Assembly: GCA_963787005.1 (NCBI GenBank)
Contig: CAWBBX010000069.1
Span: 1-17,569 of the forward strand
Direction: 5' to 3'
Length of the DNA stretch: 17,569 nt
Source of the DNA: FEN-1297 sp963787005
GTDB taxonomy: Bacteria; Bacteroidota; Ignavibacteria; Ignavibacteriales; Ignavibacteriaceae
The notes beneath the pieces were generated by a model that ran no database searches, was not told where the DNA came from, and worked only from the letters and a program-made list of their open reading frames with translations. Each line of letters begins with the position of its first letter. Position 1 is the stretch's first letter. This document shows, piece by piece, positions 6,784 through 14,623 of this stretch. The position numbers and the translations under genes are program-made.

Positions 6784-7734
6784 CTATTCCGTAAACGCGC
6801 CCATGCTTCCGAATTTTTCAAGGCGCATGTCGATTAGCTTATCCGGCTTAATTTTAAGAAGGGCTTCCAGTTCTTCCTTCAGCGCCGCCTTCAGACTTGC
6901 CGCGGCCTGCTGACGATCTTTGTGCGCGCCTCCCAACGGCTCCGGAATAATTCTGTCGACGATTTTCTGCTCCAGAAGATCGGGTGCCGTAAGCTTTAGT
7001 GCTTCGGCTGCCTGCTCTTTATAATCCCAGCTTCTCCATAAAATGCTTGAGCATGATTCAGGACTAATCACGGAATACCAGCAGTTCTCGAACATTAGTA
7101 TCCTGTCGCCCACGCCTATTCCCAGTGCACCGCCGCTGGCGCCTTCACCGATAATAGCCACAATAATCGGAACCTTTAGCCGGCTCATCTCAAACAAGTT
7201 TCTCGCGATGGCTTCCGCCTGCCCCCTTTCCTCGGCCTCAAGTCCGGGAAAAGCACCGGGGGTATCGATCATTGTAATAATCGGCTTGTTGAATTTTTCG
7301 GCAAGCTTCATCAGGCGGAGAGCTTTTCTGTATCCTTCGGGATTAGGCATACCGAAATTCCTGTAGAGGTTTGTCTTGGTGTCTCTGCCTTTTTGATGAC
7401 CGACGATCAGCACTTTATGCTGGTCTATCTCGGCAAAGCCTCCCACTATCGCTTTATCGTCGCCGTAATGGCGGTCGCCGTGAAGTTCTACGAAATTATT
7501 TGTGATAGCGTAAATGTAGTCGAGTGTGTAAGGCCTGTCGGGGTGCCGGGCCAGCTGAACCCGCTGCCATCTTGTAAGGTCTTTGTAGATGCCTTCTTTC
7601 AATTCTTTGACCTTTTTTTCTATCGTTAAAATTTCCTTGTCGATATCCATCTTATCGGAAAGCCTTTTCATCTCCTCCAGCTTAGCCTCAAGTTCGGTGA
7701 TGGGCTTTTCGAAATCCAAAACTGTTTTAGTCAT
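6784..7734 (-). CDS. accA: Acetyl-CoA carboxylase carboxyltransferase subunit alpha
   Basis: With AccD it transfers the carboxyl group from carboxybiotin to acetyl-CoA, making malonyl-CoA, the first committed step of fatty-acid synthesis. The 316 residues match the usual length. After an N-terminal coiled-coil-like helix (about 8-50) come LARHPDRPYTLDYI, ELHGDRHYGDDKAIVGGFA, NFGMPNPEGYRKALRLMKLA, TMIDTPGAFPGLEAEERGQ and the oxyanion-hole region GEGASGGALGIGVGDR, then SPESCSSILW. The ATG at 7734 follows the stop of the glycosyltransferase fusion by one base, so a housekeeping lipid gene is co-transcribed with a polysaccharide gene. No accD is seen in the window. Confidence 0.96.
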   Translation of the reverse strand: MTKTVLDFEKPITELEAKLEEMKRLSDKMDIDKEILTIEKKVKELKEGIYKDLTRWQRVQLARHPDRPYTLDYIYAITNNFVELHGDRHYGDDKAIVGGFAEIDQHKVLIVGHQKGRDTKTNLYRNFGMPNPEGYRKALRLMKLAEKFNKPIITMIDTPGAFPGLEAEERGQAEAIARNLFEMSRLKVPIIVAIIGEGASGGALGIGVGDRILMFENCWYSVISPESCSSILWRSWDYKEQAAEALKLTAPDLLEQKIVDRIIPEPLGGAHKDRQQAAASLKAALKEELEALLKIKPDKLIDMRLEKFGSMGAFTE

Positions 7735-7735
7735 T

Positions 7736-9718
7736 CTAAGGTTTCCTGCCCCACATTTTGTTTAATGATTTTCCAAGTATTTCAAGATCGAGCCAAATAT
7801 TTTGATTCTTTGCGTAAAAGATATCGAGCTTTTCAAGATCCGCACCCTCTCCCCCTTCAATATACCAAAGGCCCGTGAGACCCGGTTTCCCTAAATAAAG
7901 GGGACTCTCTTCCCGGCCCGACTTCGGACCGATAAAACTGAGCCTTCCTCCGAGCACCGAAGGAACAGACAGGACCATTTTCCTGAACCCAGTATTGCGG
8001 CCGCCCAGCTTTACGATCAAATATATGAAAGGATATATCAAAAACAAAGCAAGCAGAGCAAGGACGTAATCGAACAAAATCTTTATGGTTTTCTGGAGAG
8101 GCTGCGAAATATTGTACTGAATTCCGATGAGCGGAATGTCTTCAAGAAGAGAAACAGACGATTTTCCGACGAGAAAATCCAGGTTGTTGCCGATTAATTT
8201 AAACTCAACATTCTCGCTCTGACATGCCGCAACTACCGCCATCATCTGGTTGTAGGATACTTCTTCGGAAGAAAAGATCACCTCGTCTATTTTGCGCTCC
8301 CTGATCACACGGCGGATGTTCTCTAAACTTCCAATAACATCAAACTCCCCGACTTTTGTTCCGACTTCCTTATTCGAAAATCCGATCATTCCGGATATGA
8401 TCCTAATGTCCGTATTTTTTCCGCTCAGCTTTTCCGCTATCTGTCTGGCGTGTTCGCTTATACCTACTATCAGGGCTCTGCTTTTTGCGAAGTCGCCGCT
8501 CTTCACACCGACCTTAAAAAACAATTTGAAAATCACTCTCCAGAGTGTGAGCGTAAAGAATAAGATTATATAAGTGATAATAACCGCCGCGCGGCTGTAT
8601 GCGTACTGCTTGAAGAAAAAGGTTAACGAAGTAAGGAGAAAAAAGCTGATGATTATCGCACCGAAATTTTTCAGGACAGACAGTGTGTCTCTTTTGTAAC
8701 CACCCATAATTCCGGCGACAAGTACATGAAGCAGTGCCGGAATTGTAAAGATAATCGGATAGCTGTATTCGGGAAATCCCTGCCAATGCGCGAATCTTCC
8801 GTAAATTCTGCCTGCCGCAAACAACGAGATATTAAAAAAAATGATATCGAGAATAACCGAGTAGAGTATAAGTTTGCGCCGGCCGAGAAACGCGAAGAAG
8901 CTTCTGAACGCTATCGCGGAAAGGAGTATGAGCTCAACGAGGAAGGAACTGGAGAGATGTTTTTTTACGAACAGGTTCATCGCTTCGTAAAATATTTTCG
9001 TTTCGTCCAGGCTGCTTCTTTTTGTACTCTCTCCTTTATAGTGAATGATCTGTGTGGAATGAACGTAATAAACTTTATAGCCGGACTTCTGTATTCTGTA
9101 ACAGAGATCCAGGTCTTCGCCGTACATGAAAAACTGCTCGTCGAGGCCGCCGACCTTTTTATATACGTCCCTGGTCATCATCATAAATGAGCCTGAGATC
9201 GCGTCCACTTCGTAAGTCTGATTTTCATCGAGATATGTCAGGTTATAACGCGCGAAAATCCGGCTGTTCGGGAACAACGTGCTCAGACCGGTAACCTTGC
9301 AGAAGGATGTCCACGGTCCGGGAAAGCTGCGCCTGCACGCTAGCTGAAGAGTTCCGTCGGGATTAAGTATCTTGCATCCGGCAAGACCCGCGTCCGGAGT
9401 ATCCTTAAAAAAATCTATCATCTTTTGAAGAGTATCTTCGCGCACCAGAGTATCGGGATTAAGGAGAAGAAGATACTTTCCCTGCGCGGCGGCGAGTCCG
9501 ATGTTATTCGCTTTGCTGAACCCTAAATTTTTATCGTTGACGATAAGCTTAACCGAAGGAAATTTTTCTCTGATGAACTCAACGCTGCCGTCGTCGGAGG
9601 CGTTGTCTACAATAATAATCTCGTACGTAAGTTCCCCCGCTGCTTTCCTTATGGAATGTATGAGGTTCTGAAGGAACTCCTTAACGTTGTAGTTGACAAT
9701 TATTATTGATAGGTTCAT
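7736..9718 (-). CDS. GT2 glycosyltransferase fused to a degenerate polyprenyl glycosylphosphotransferase-like module
   Basis: A 660-residue two-part membrane protein. Residues 1-250 form a GT2 (rhamnosyltransferase-like) GT-A domain: LSIIIVNYN, IIIVDNASDD (35-44), LLLLNPDT (83-90), SGSFMMMTRDVYKKVGGLDE (175-194) and FMYGEDLDL (197-205). About 260-400 holds several membrane helices, and 410-525 a nucleotide-binding-like module (ALIVGISEHARQIAEKL). After a last helix (about 545-570) the C-terminus keeps VLGGRLSFIGPKSG (588-601) and KPGLTGLW (611-618), echoing VLKGEMSIVGPRP and RPGITGWAQ of the gene at 10709-12112. The KFRSM and DEIPQ segments are absent, so phosphoglycosyl transfer by this part is unlikely. 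I chose the ATG at 9718; a TTG at 9730 lies inside a hexamer repeat. accA follows after one base. Confidence 0.88.
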   Translation of the reverse strand: MNLSIIIVNYNVKEFLQNLIHSIRKAAGELTYEIIIVDNASDDGSVEFIREKFPSVKLIVNDKNLGFSKANNIGLAAAQGKYLLLLNPDTLVREDTLQKMIDFFKDTPDAGLAGCKILNPDGTLQLACRRSFPGPWTSFCKVTGLSTLFPNSRIFARYNLTYLDENQTYEVDAISGSFMMMTRDVYKKVGGLDEQFFMYGEDLDLCYRIQKSGYKVYYVHSTQIIHYKGESTKRSSLDETKIFYEAMNLFVKKHLSSSFLVELILLSAIAFRSFFAFLGRRKLILYSVILDIIFFNISLFAAGRIYGRFAHWQGFPEYSYPIIFTIPALLHVLVAGIMGGYKRDTLSVLKNFGAIIISFFLLTSLTFFFKQYAYSRAAVIITYIILFFTLTLWRVIFKLFFKVGVKSGDFAKSRALIVGISEHARQIAEKLSGKNTDIRIISGMIGFSNKEVGTKVGEFDVIGSLENIRRVIRERKIDEVIFSSEEVSYNQMMAVVAACQSENVEFKLIGNNLDFLVGKSSVSLLEDIPLIGIQYNISQPLQKTIKILFDYVLALLALFLIYPFIYLIVKLGGRNTGFRKMVLSVPSVLGGRLSFIGPKSGREESPLYLGKPGLTGLWYIEGGEGADLEKLDIFYAKNQNIWLDLEILGKSLNKMWGRKP

Positions 9719-9723
9719 TTTGT

Positions 9724-9783
9724 AAGTCAAAGTCTAAGTTTAAGTCTAGGTCTAAGTTCGGTTCGAGTTTAAGATTATGTTTA
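9724..9783. repeat. Degenerate hexamer tandem repeat (consensus AAGTCT)
   Basis: On the plus strand, ten consecutive 6-base units can be laid out: AAGTCA, AAGTCT, AAGTTT, AAGTCT, AGGTCT, AAGTTC, then more degraded units. The array fills nearly all of the spacer between the Dpm1-like gene and the GT2 fusion, on the 5' side of the latter. It is a short tandem repeat with no known function. Confidence 0.65.
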
Positions 9784-9794
9784 AGGGAAAGTGT

Positions 9795-10520
9795 TTAATC
9801 CAATTTCCCTAAGATGCTTTTTAACCTTAGGACCCAAACCATTAATATTGCTTCCCGGACGATCTTTTTGGACATTTTTGAAGCGCCCTTTGTTCGGTCG
9901 ATAAAGATAATGGGCATCTCACTTATCTTAAACCCTTTGCTATAAGCTTTAAATGTCATCTCTATCTGGAAAGCATAGCCGTTCGACTTAATTTTGTCAA
10001 AGTTAATTGCTTCGAGCACTTTTCTTCTGAAACATTTAAAACCGCCCGTTGCATCTTTAATAGGCATGCCCGTAATAAATCTGGTATAAATATTCGCGAA
10101 GTAGCTGAGAAGCAGTCTCCTAATGGGCCAGTTTACAACGTTAACGCCTTTTATATACCGGCTTCCGAGTACGAGATCATTATCTTTAATAGCTTCCAAA
10201 AAATTCCCGATTTCCTTCGGATCGTGCGAGTAGTCGGCGTCCATTTCGAATATGTAATCGTATCCGTTTTTCAACGCGAAACGGAAACCGTCGAGGTAAG
10301 CGGTTCCGAGTCCCATCTTTCTTCCGCGCTCTAGCAAGTTTACCCGGTTGTCTTTGATGCTCATTTCTTTCACGATCTTGCCCGTTCCGTCGGGAGAGTT
10401 GTCGTCGACTACTAGAACATCCAGGTTTTCCGGATATCTTTGGAGAAGATCCGGTACGATGTTGCTGATATTATCCAGTTCGTTATAAGTTGGTATTATG
10501 ATTAAAGATTTTTCAGACAT
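9795..10520 (-). CDS. Polyprenol-phosphate glycosyltransferase, Dpm1-like (GT2)
   Basis: A 241-residue soluble-type GT2 enzyme resembling dolichol- or polyprenol-phosphate mannose synthases, which move a sugar from a nucleotide donor to a polyprenyl phosphate at the inner face of the membrane. Motifs: LIIIPTYNELDNI (6-18), VVDDNSPDGTG (37-47), GLGTAYLDGFRFAL (70-83), the metal-binding DAD in FEMDADYSHDP (91-101), GSRYIKG (about 118-124) and DATGGFKCFRR. It ends soon after the catalytic domain, so it lacks the C-terminal GtrA-like membrane domain of longer relatives. Start is the ATG at 10520. It could feed lipid-linked sugars to the neighbouring assembly genes; the sugar is not predictable. 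Confidence 0.88.
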   Translation of the reverse strand: MSEKSLIIIPTYNELDNISNIVPDLLQRYPENLDVLVVDDNSPDGTGKIVKEMSIKDNRVNLLERGRKMGLGTAYLDGFRFALKNGYDYIFEMDADYSHDPKEIGNFLEAIKDNDLVLGSRYIKGVNVVNWPIRRLLLSYFANIYTRFITGMPIKDATGGFKCFRRKVLEAINFDKIKSNGYAFQIEMTFKAYSKGFKISEMPIIFIDRTKGASKMSKKIVREAILMVWVLRLKSILGKLD

Positions 10521-10677
10521 AAAATATTAATGTTAGTTTTGATTTTTGTTTGTTTAAAGATTTATAAAAAAGCTTTCCGAAATTTTTCCGCTTTGCGGGA
10601 CGAGCCTCCGGATTTCCGAATCTTGAACTCTAAATTTGCTCATTAAAATTACCTTGTTTACTTAATCGACACATTTT

Positions 10678-10705
10678 GCTATGCCCTTTGCTCCATGCGC
10701 TATGC
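10678..10705. repeat. Degenerate heptamer tandem repeat
   Basis: Four adjacent 7-base units, GCTATGC, CCTTTGC, TCCATGC and GCTATGC, lie just past the stop codon of the glycosylphosphotransferase gene. The first and last units are identical. This resembles short heptamer tandem repeats known from other bacterial spacers, but four imperfect units is a small sample. Confidence 0.5.
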
Positions 10706-10708
10706 GAT

Positions 10709-12112
10709 TTACTCGTAATGCCCTTTACCGAAGAGCACAACAAAAATTGTTCTGAACAAAATTTTAAAATCCATACGAAGCGACATATTTTCTATGTAAA
10801 AAAGATCGTATCGAAGTTTTATCTTAACGTCCTCTATCGTTTCGTCGTATTTGTGTTTTACCTGCGCCCAGCCTGTAATTCCGGGACGCACTTTCAGCCT
10901 TCTTTTATAATAAGGAATTTCCTGCGACAATTTTTCAACAAAGTACGGCCGTTCGGGCCTGGGACCGACAATGCTCATCTCCCCTTTCAATACATTCATC
11001 ATCTGCGGGATCTCATCGATTCGCACTTTTCTAATAAACTTTCCGACCTTCGTAATTCTCGGATCGTCTTTCTGAGACCAAACCGGACCGGTGGATTTTT
11101 CAGCGTCCTTTTTCATCGAGCGGAACTTAATCATGCTGAATTCCTTACCGTTGAGTCCGCATCTTTTCTGCGTGAAAAATATACCGCCCGGACTTTCAAG
11201 TTTTATTGCGAGCGCGGTAATCAATGTTGCCGGCATAGTTATAATAAGAATCAGAAACGAAACCGTGATATCCATCAGCCGCTTAATTTTCTTTTCCCAC
11301 TCCGGCATCAGCTGCGGCATAATATCGATAAGCGGGATGCCGTATATCTGCATCGTTCTCGCCTGCCCGCTTAAGATCTCATAAAGATCGGGAACTATCT
11401 TCATTCCTACGTTTTTAGGTTCGCACTTTGCTATGAGTTCCACAAGAATATCCCGGTAGTCTTTTTCTAATGCGATAATAACTTCCTTCACGTTGAACTT
11501 ATCTATCAGTAAGTGGATGTTGTCGACCGAGCCGACGGTTTTTACACCTTTATATTCCTTTTCCTCGAAGTTCCCGTTAACTTCCAGATAGCCGACCGCA
11601 TCCAGTCCCAGCGCCGGATGACCGATAAGCTCATCGTGTACTTCGTTGGCTTTTGAGTTAAACCCGATTATAAATGCATTCTTCCGCCCCACTCCTTTAA
11701 TAAGAAGACTCCGCTGGAAGCTTCGGATGAAAAGCCTGCCTGAGCTTACAAGAACGAGGAACAATCCCCAGTAAATGAATATTAAGATTCTTGTAGCAGA
11801 TCCTACACCGTGCAGGTAATCGTCGATGAATATAAGAAAAAAGAGGATAAAAATTCCGACAAACGACGCTTTGAACAAGGTCGATATCTCATCGAACCTG
11901 GATAGAGCGAACCACGTGCGGTACATTCCCACAAAAGTAAATATTAGCAGCCAGTAAAGATAAATCACGAACATCGGCACCAGAAACTCCGGCAGCATAA
12001 GAAGCCTGAACCAGCCGGTCTGCACCCTCAGCGTATAATAGATCATCCATGCCAGGTTTATCATTATGAAATCAATGACAAGGATTAATATTTTCTCTAG
12101 TTTTTTATCCAC
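10709..12112 (-). CDS. Undecaprenyl-phosphate glycosylphosphotransferase (WbaP/WcaJ-like initiating enzyme)
   Basis: Starts polysaccharide synthesis by moving a sugar-1-phosphate from a nucleotide sugar to undecaprenyl phosphate in the inner membrane. The 467 residues show four N-terminal membrane helices (about 8-28, 38-62, 78-97, 106-125), a nucleotide-binding-like domain (145-265, AFIIGFNSKANEVHDEL), a helix (about 280-303) and the catalytic bacterial sugar transferase domain. The latter has GIFFTQKRCG (310-319), KFRSM (329-333), the Asp-Glu dyad in RIDEIPQMMNVLKGEMS (364-380), GPRPERP (383-389) and RPGITGWAQV (409-418). Start is GTG at 12112; an in-frame TGA eight codons upstream rules out a longer form and no ATG is near. 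It lies 24 bp downstream of the GT4 gene, so the two are probably one transcript. Confidence 0.93.
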   Translation of the reverse strand: MDKKLEKILILVIDFIMINLAWMIYYTLRVQTGWFRLLMLPEFLVPMFVIYLYWLLIFTFVGMYRTWFALSRFDEISTLFKASFVGIFILFFLIFIDDYLHGVGSATRILIFIYWGLFLVLVSSGRLFIRSFQRSLLIKGVGRKNAFIIGFNSKANEVHDELIGHPALGLDAVGYLEVNGNFEEKEYKGVKTVGSVDNIHLLIDKFNVKEVIIALEKDYRDILVELIAKCEPKNVGMKIVPDLYEILSGQARTMQIYGIPLIDIMPQLMPEWEKKIKRLMDITVSFLILIITMPATLITALAIKLESPGGIFFTQKRCGLNGKEFSMIKFRSMKKDAEKSTGPVWSQKDDPRITKVGKFIRKVRIDEIPQMMNVLKGEMSIVGPRPERPYFVEKLSQEIPYYKRRLKVRPGITGWAQVKHKYDETIEDVKIKLRYDLFYIENMSLRMDFKILFRTIFVVLFGKGHYE

Positions 12113-12136
12113 GTATTGGTTCGGTTCTGAATATCA

Positions 12137-13336
12137 CTAATTTTTCAATTTCTCAACTTCGCTTGAAAGATACGATTCGAATCCCGCCACTACTTTATCC
12201 CAGCTCAGAAGTTCGGTTATAACTCTTTTACCTTCTTCCATCAATTCTGTACGGACAGAAGGGTCTTTAATAATTTTAACCACATAAGAAGCGAATTCAT
12301 CCGCGCTGCCGGCAACAAAAATATATTTTTCCAATTCCTTCGGAAGTCCCCCCACGGCAATTTTAGTAGCTACCACAGGCACTCCCAAAGCGATAGACTC
12401 AATAACCTTATTTAGAGTTCCGGCGCCGAACCTCATAGGAGCGACGTTCACAGCGCTCTTTAGATATTCTTTTCTAATATCGGGTACAAAGCCGGTAACG
12501 GAAATTTCGCTCGAAGCGAGAGCCTTAATCTTCTGCGGAGGTTTTTGTCCTACTATAAAAAATTCTGCTTCGGGTACATTTTGCAAAATCTTCGGGAAAA
12601 TTTCATCGGCAAAATAAAGCGCCGCGTCGTAATTGGCGTAATAAGGCATATTGCCTGTAAAAATAATTCTGTTTTCCTCAAACTCCGTTTCATCGGCCTT
12701 GAAGTACGATGTATCGATGCCGTTGTTCAGCAGCTCGATCTTCGCTTTAATTCCTTTATCGAGGAGGAACTGCTTGTCGACGTTAGAGCAGATAAAAAGA
12801 GTATCGAATTTTTCGGCAATCTTCTCATAATCGGCGACTCTTTTTTGCTCCATATTTATGAAGAATTTCTTAAACGGATTTTTTTCGATCTCCGCAAATC
12901 TCGTCAGGTACAAAGAAACCGCATCGGTATAGTCGATTACATTAAGAGCGGTTTTTCCGGAACCGGTTTCAGTCAGGTATTGAGCACTTCTTATTAGATG
13001 ATAATAAACAGCGTCGAATTTTTCATTTTCTAAAACCTCGCCCATCTTTTTCTTCATTTTTGTGGATTTGAAGAACGCCACCTGAAAGGGAATCCTCGAA
13101 AATAATGCAGCCGCGGTACGGAGAAGCGACTCGAATAAACTCAGCTTTACCGTTTCAATCTCTATCCCGTGCTTTGCAAAATTAGCCAAATCCTTCAGCT
13201 GAAATTCATTCCGGTGAAAAGTCAGGATCTTGACCGAGTTATTCTTCGATAAATGCTTGGCAATATTATAAATCTTCAGCTTATCCCCGCGGAAAGGCGG
13301 GTAAGGGATTCTCGGTGTAACTATTAATATTTTCAA
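12137..13336 (-). CDS. Glycosyltransferase family 4-type (GT-B) enzyme
   Basis: A 399-residue GT-B fold retaining glycosyltransferase. The N-terminus TPRIPYPPFRGDKLKIYNIA (7-26) resembles the exopolysaccharide-associated sugar transferase subgroup. The acceptor half is followed by NNGIDTSYF (204-212), IIFTGNMPYYANYDA (224-238), FFIVGQKPPQKIKAL (259-273) and the donor-binding stretch GAGTLNKVIESIALGVPVVA (304-323), including Glu313. The start is TTG at 13336: an in-frame TAG lies two codons upstream and no ATG fits before the conserved MKILIVTP. It is first in a transcript with the glycosylphosphotransferase. Sugar donor and acceptor cannot be read from sequence. Confidence 0.88.
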   Translation of the reverse strand: MKILIVTPRIPYPPFRGDKLKIYNIAKHLSKNNSVKILTFHRNEFQLKDLANFAKHGIEIETVKLSLFESLLRTAAALFSRIPFQVAFFKSTKMKKKMGEVLENEKFDAVYYHLIRSAQYLTETGSGKTALNVIDYTDAVSLYLTRFAEIEKNPFKKFFINMEQKRVADYEKIAEKFDTLFICSNVDKQFLLDKGIKAKIELLNNGIDTSYFKADETEFEENRIIFTGNMPYYANYDAALYFADEIFPKILQNVPEAEFFIVGQKPPQKIKALASSEISVTGFVPDIRKEYLKSAVNVAPMRFGAGTLNKVIESIALGVPVVATKIAVGGLPKELEKYIFVAGSADEFASYVVKIIKDPSVRTELMEEGKRVITELLSWDKVVAGFESYLSSEVEKLKN

Positions 13337-13554
13337 AATGTTCTATTAAATTCTTTTAATAATATACGCTTAGCGCTATTTTCGCAGGATATATAATTAC
13401 TGAACGCTAAATATAAATAAAATAGGAATAGGATAATAAATTATTTATTTTTGAGCAATATTTTGGATTTTTATCGATTTTCCGATAATTTCCGGTTCAA
13501 AAATTAGATACCCGGAAAGACCGGTTATTTCCATTTTTCACATTCGAGGTATTA
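13337..13554. other. Divergent intergenic region between the GT4 and GT9 genes
   Basis: This 218-bp AT-rich spacer separates divergently transcribed genes and should hold promoters for both directions. I could not pick a reliable -33/-7 Bacteroidota box. A small dyad TATCG/CGATA occurs around 13473-13488. Confidence 0.5.
13546..13549 (+). promoter_or_regulatory. Ribosome binding site of the GT9 gene
   Basis: GAGG lies 5 nt before the ATG at 13555. It is a clear Shine-Dalgarno match, uncommon in this window, and it supports that start and hence the cysteine-containing N-terminal extension. Confidence 0.6.
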
Positions 13555-14613
13555 ATGCTCATTCATACCGACTGCCTGCATTACAGAGGCGATATTCCCT
13601 GCGCACCGCATAAGAAATCGGGTTACCACTGCGACGGATGTCCCGAATACCAGAAAACTACTCATAAGATTCTAATCGTAAAACTTGGCGCTATCGGAGA
13701 TGTAATCAGGACATCTCCCCTGCTGAGGAAGATCAGAAACGAATTCCCAGGCGCGCAGATATCCTGGCTGACTTATTCCCCGGATATTGTGAGTAGAAAA
13801 TGGGCGAACAGAGTTTTGGGCGTCACGCCGGAAAATATTGAGCTGATAAAGAACATCGAATATGATTGGCTTATAAATCTTGACAAAGACGCCTTGGCAA
13901 TTTCACTAACCGATAATATCAAAGCAAAGAAAAAAACCGGTTTCACGATAGACGAATTCGGTCACGCCAAGCCGATAGGCACAAAAGCCGAAGAGCATAA
14001 ATGGCTCACCGGATTGTTCGACGATCTAAACAAGCAGAACATCAAGCATTATGTGGAAGAAATTTTCGACATCTGCGGTTACAAATTTGATAATGAAGAA
14101 TATATACTTGAAGTCGAGCCTTCCGGCACGCAATGGGATCTAGATAAAAAGAAAAAAGTAATAGGATTGAACACCGGCTGCGGCGGAAGATGGATTTCCA
14201 GATTCTGGCCTATTGATTACTGGGCAAAACTTGCAAGCGGAATTCTTTCCGCCGGTTATGAAGTAGTTCTTCTCGGCGGAAAGCAGGAAGACGAACGCAA
14301 TAAAGAAATTCAGAAGAAGAGCGGGGCAAAATATTTCGGCTACTTCCCTCTTAAAGTTTTTACGGAACTGCTGGATCAATGCGACACAATCGTAACCGCG
14401 GTAACAATGGCAATGCATCTGGCCGTGGGATTAAGAAAAAACCTTATACTCTTCAACAATATTTTCAACAAGCACGAGTTTTATCTTTACGGCAGGGGCG
14501 AGATACTGGAGCCGGATTTCGACTGCGACTGCTACTACGCGCCCGTTTGTCCCAACGACTGCATGCAGTACTTGTACCCGGAGAAGGTGGCGGAGAGTAT
14601 AAAGAAATTATAA
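13555..14613 (+). CDS. Glycosyltransferase family 9 (heptosyltransferase-like) with N- and C-terminal cysteine clusters
   Basis: A 352-residue GT-B enzyme of the ADP-heptose:LPS heptosyltransferase family. The Rossmann half begins at about residue 37 with HKILIVKLGAIGDVIRTSPL, and the donor half has GLNTGCGGRWISRFWPIDYW, GYEVVLLGGKQEDE and TAVTMAMHLAVGLRK. Before the fold lies a 36-residue extension with Cys7, Cys16, Cys26 and Cys29 plus nearby histidines (HYRGDIPCAPHK, HCDGCPEY). The C-terminus carries Cys324, Cys326, Cys332 and Cys336 (DCDCYYAPVCPNDC). Eight cysteines in two clusters suggest bound zinc or a joined metal site, but this is inference. The gene is the only polysaccharide gene on the plus strand and converges on the propeller gene, with 10 bp between their stops. 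Confidence 0.88.
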   Translation: MLIHTDCLHYRGDIPCAPHKKSGYHCDGCPEYQKTTHKILIVKLGAIGDVIRTSPLLRKIRNEFPGAQISWLTYSPDIVSRKWANRVLGVTPENIELIKNIEYDWLINLDKDALAISLTDNIKAKKKTGFTIDEFGHAKPIGTKAEEHKWLTGLFDDLNKQNIKHYVEEIFDICGYKFDNEEYILEVEPSGTQWDLDKKKKVIGLNTGCGGRWISRFWPIDYWAKLASGILSAGYEVVLLGGKQEDERNKEIQKKSGAKYFGYFPLKVFTELLDQCDTIVTAVTMAMHLAVGLRKNLILFNNIFNKHEFYLYGRGEILEPDFDCDCYYAPVCPNDCMQYLYPEKVAESIKKL

Positions 14614-14623
14614 ACTTAATTAT

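Noticed and set aside
8726..9190. Plus-strand frame of 154 residues opposite the GT2 fusion
   Set aside because: It is antisense to a clearly conserved glycosyltransferase and has no recognisable domain.
9719..9730. TTG start for the GT2 fusion at 9730
   Set aside because: It lies in the hexamer repeat; GT2 proteins of this type normally begin just before the SIIIVNYN strand, which fits the ATG at 9718.
10676..11374. Plus-strand frame of 232 residues opposite the glycosylphosphotransferase
   Set aside because: Although long, it is antisense to well-conserved catalytic motifs and begins in the heptamer repeat.
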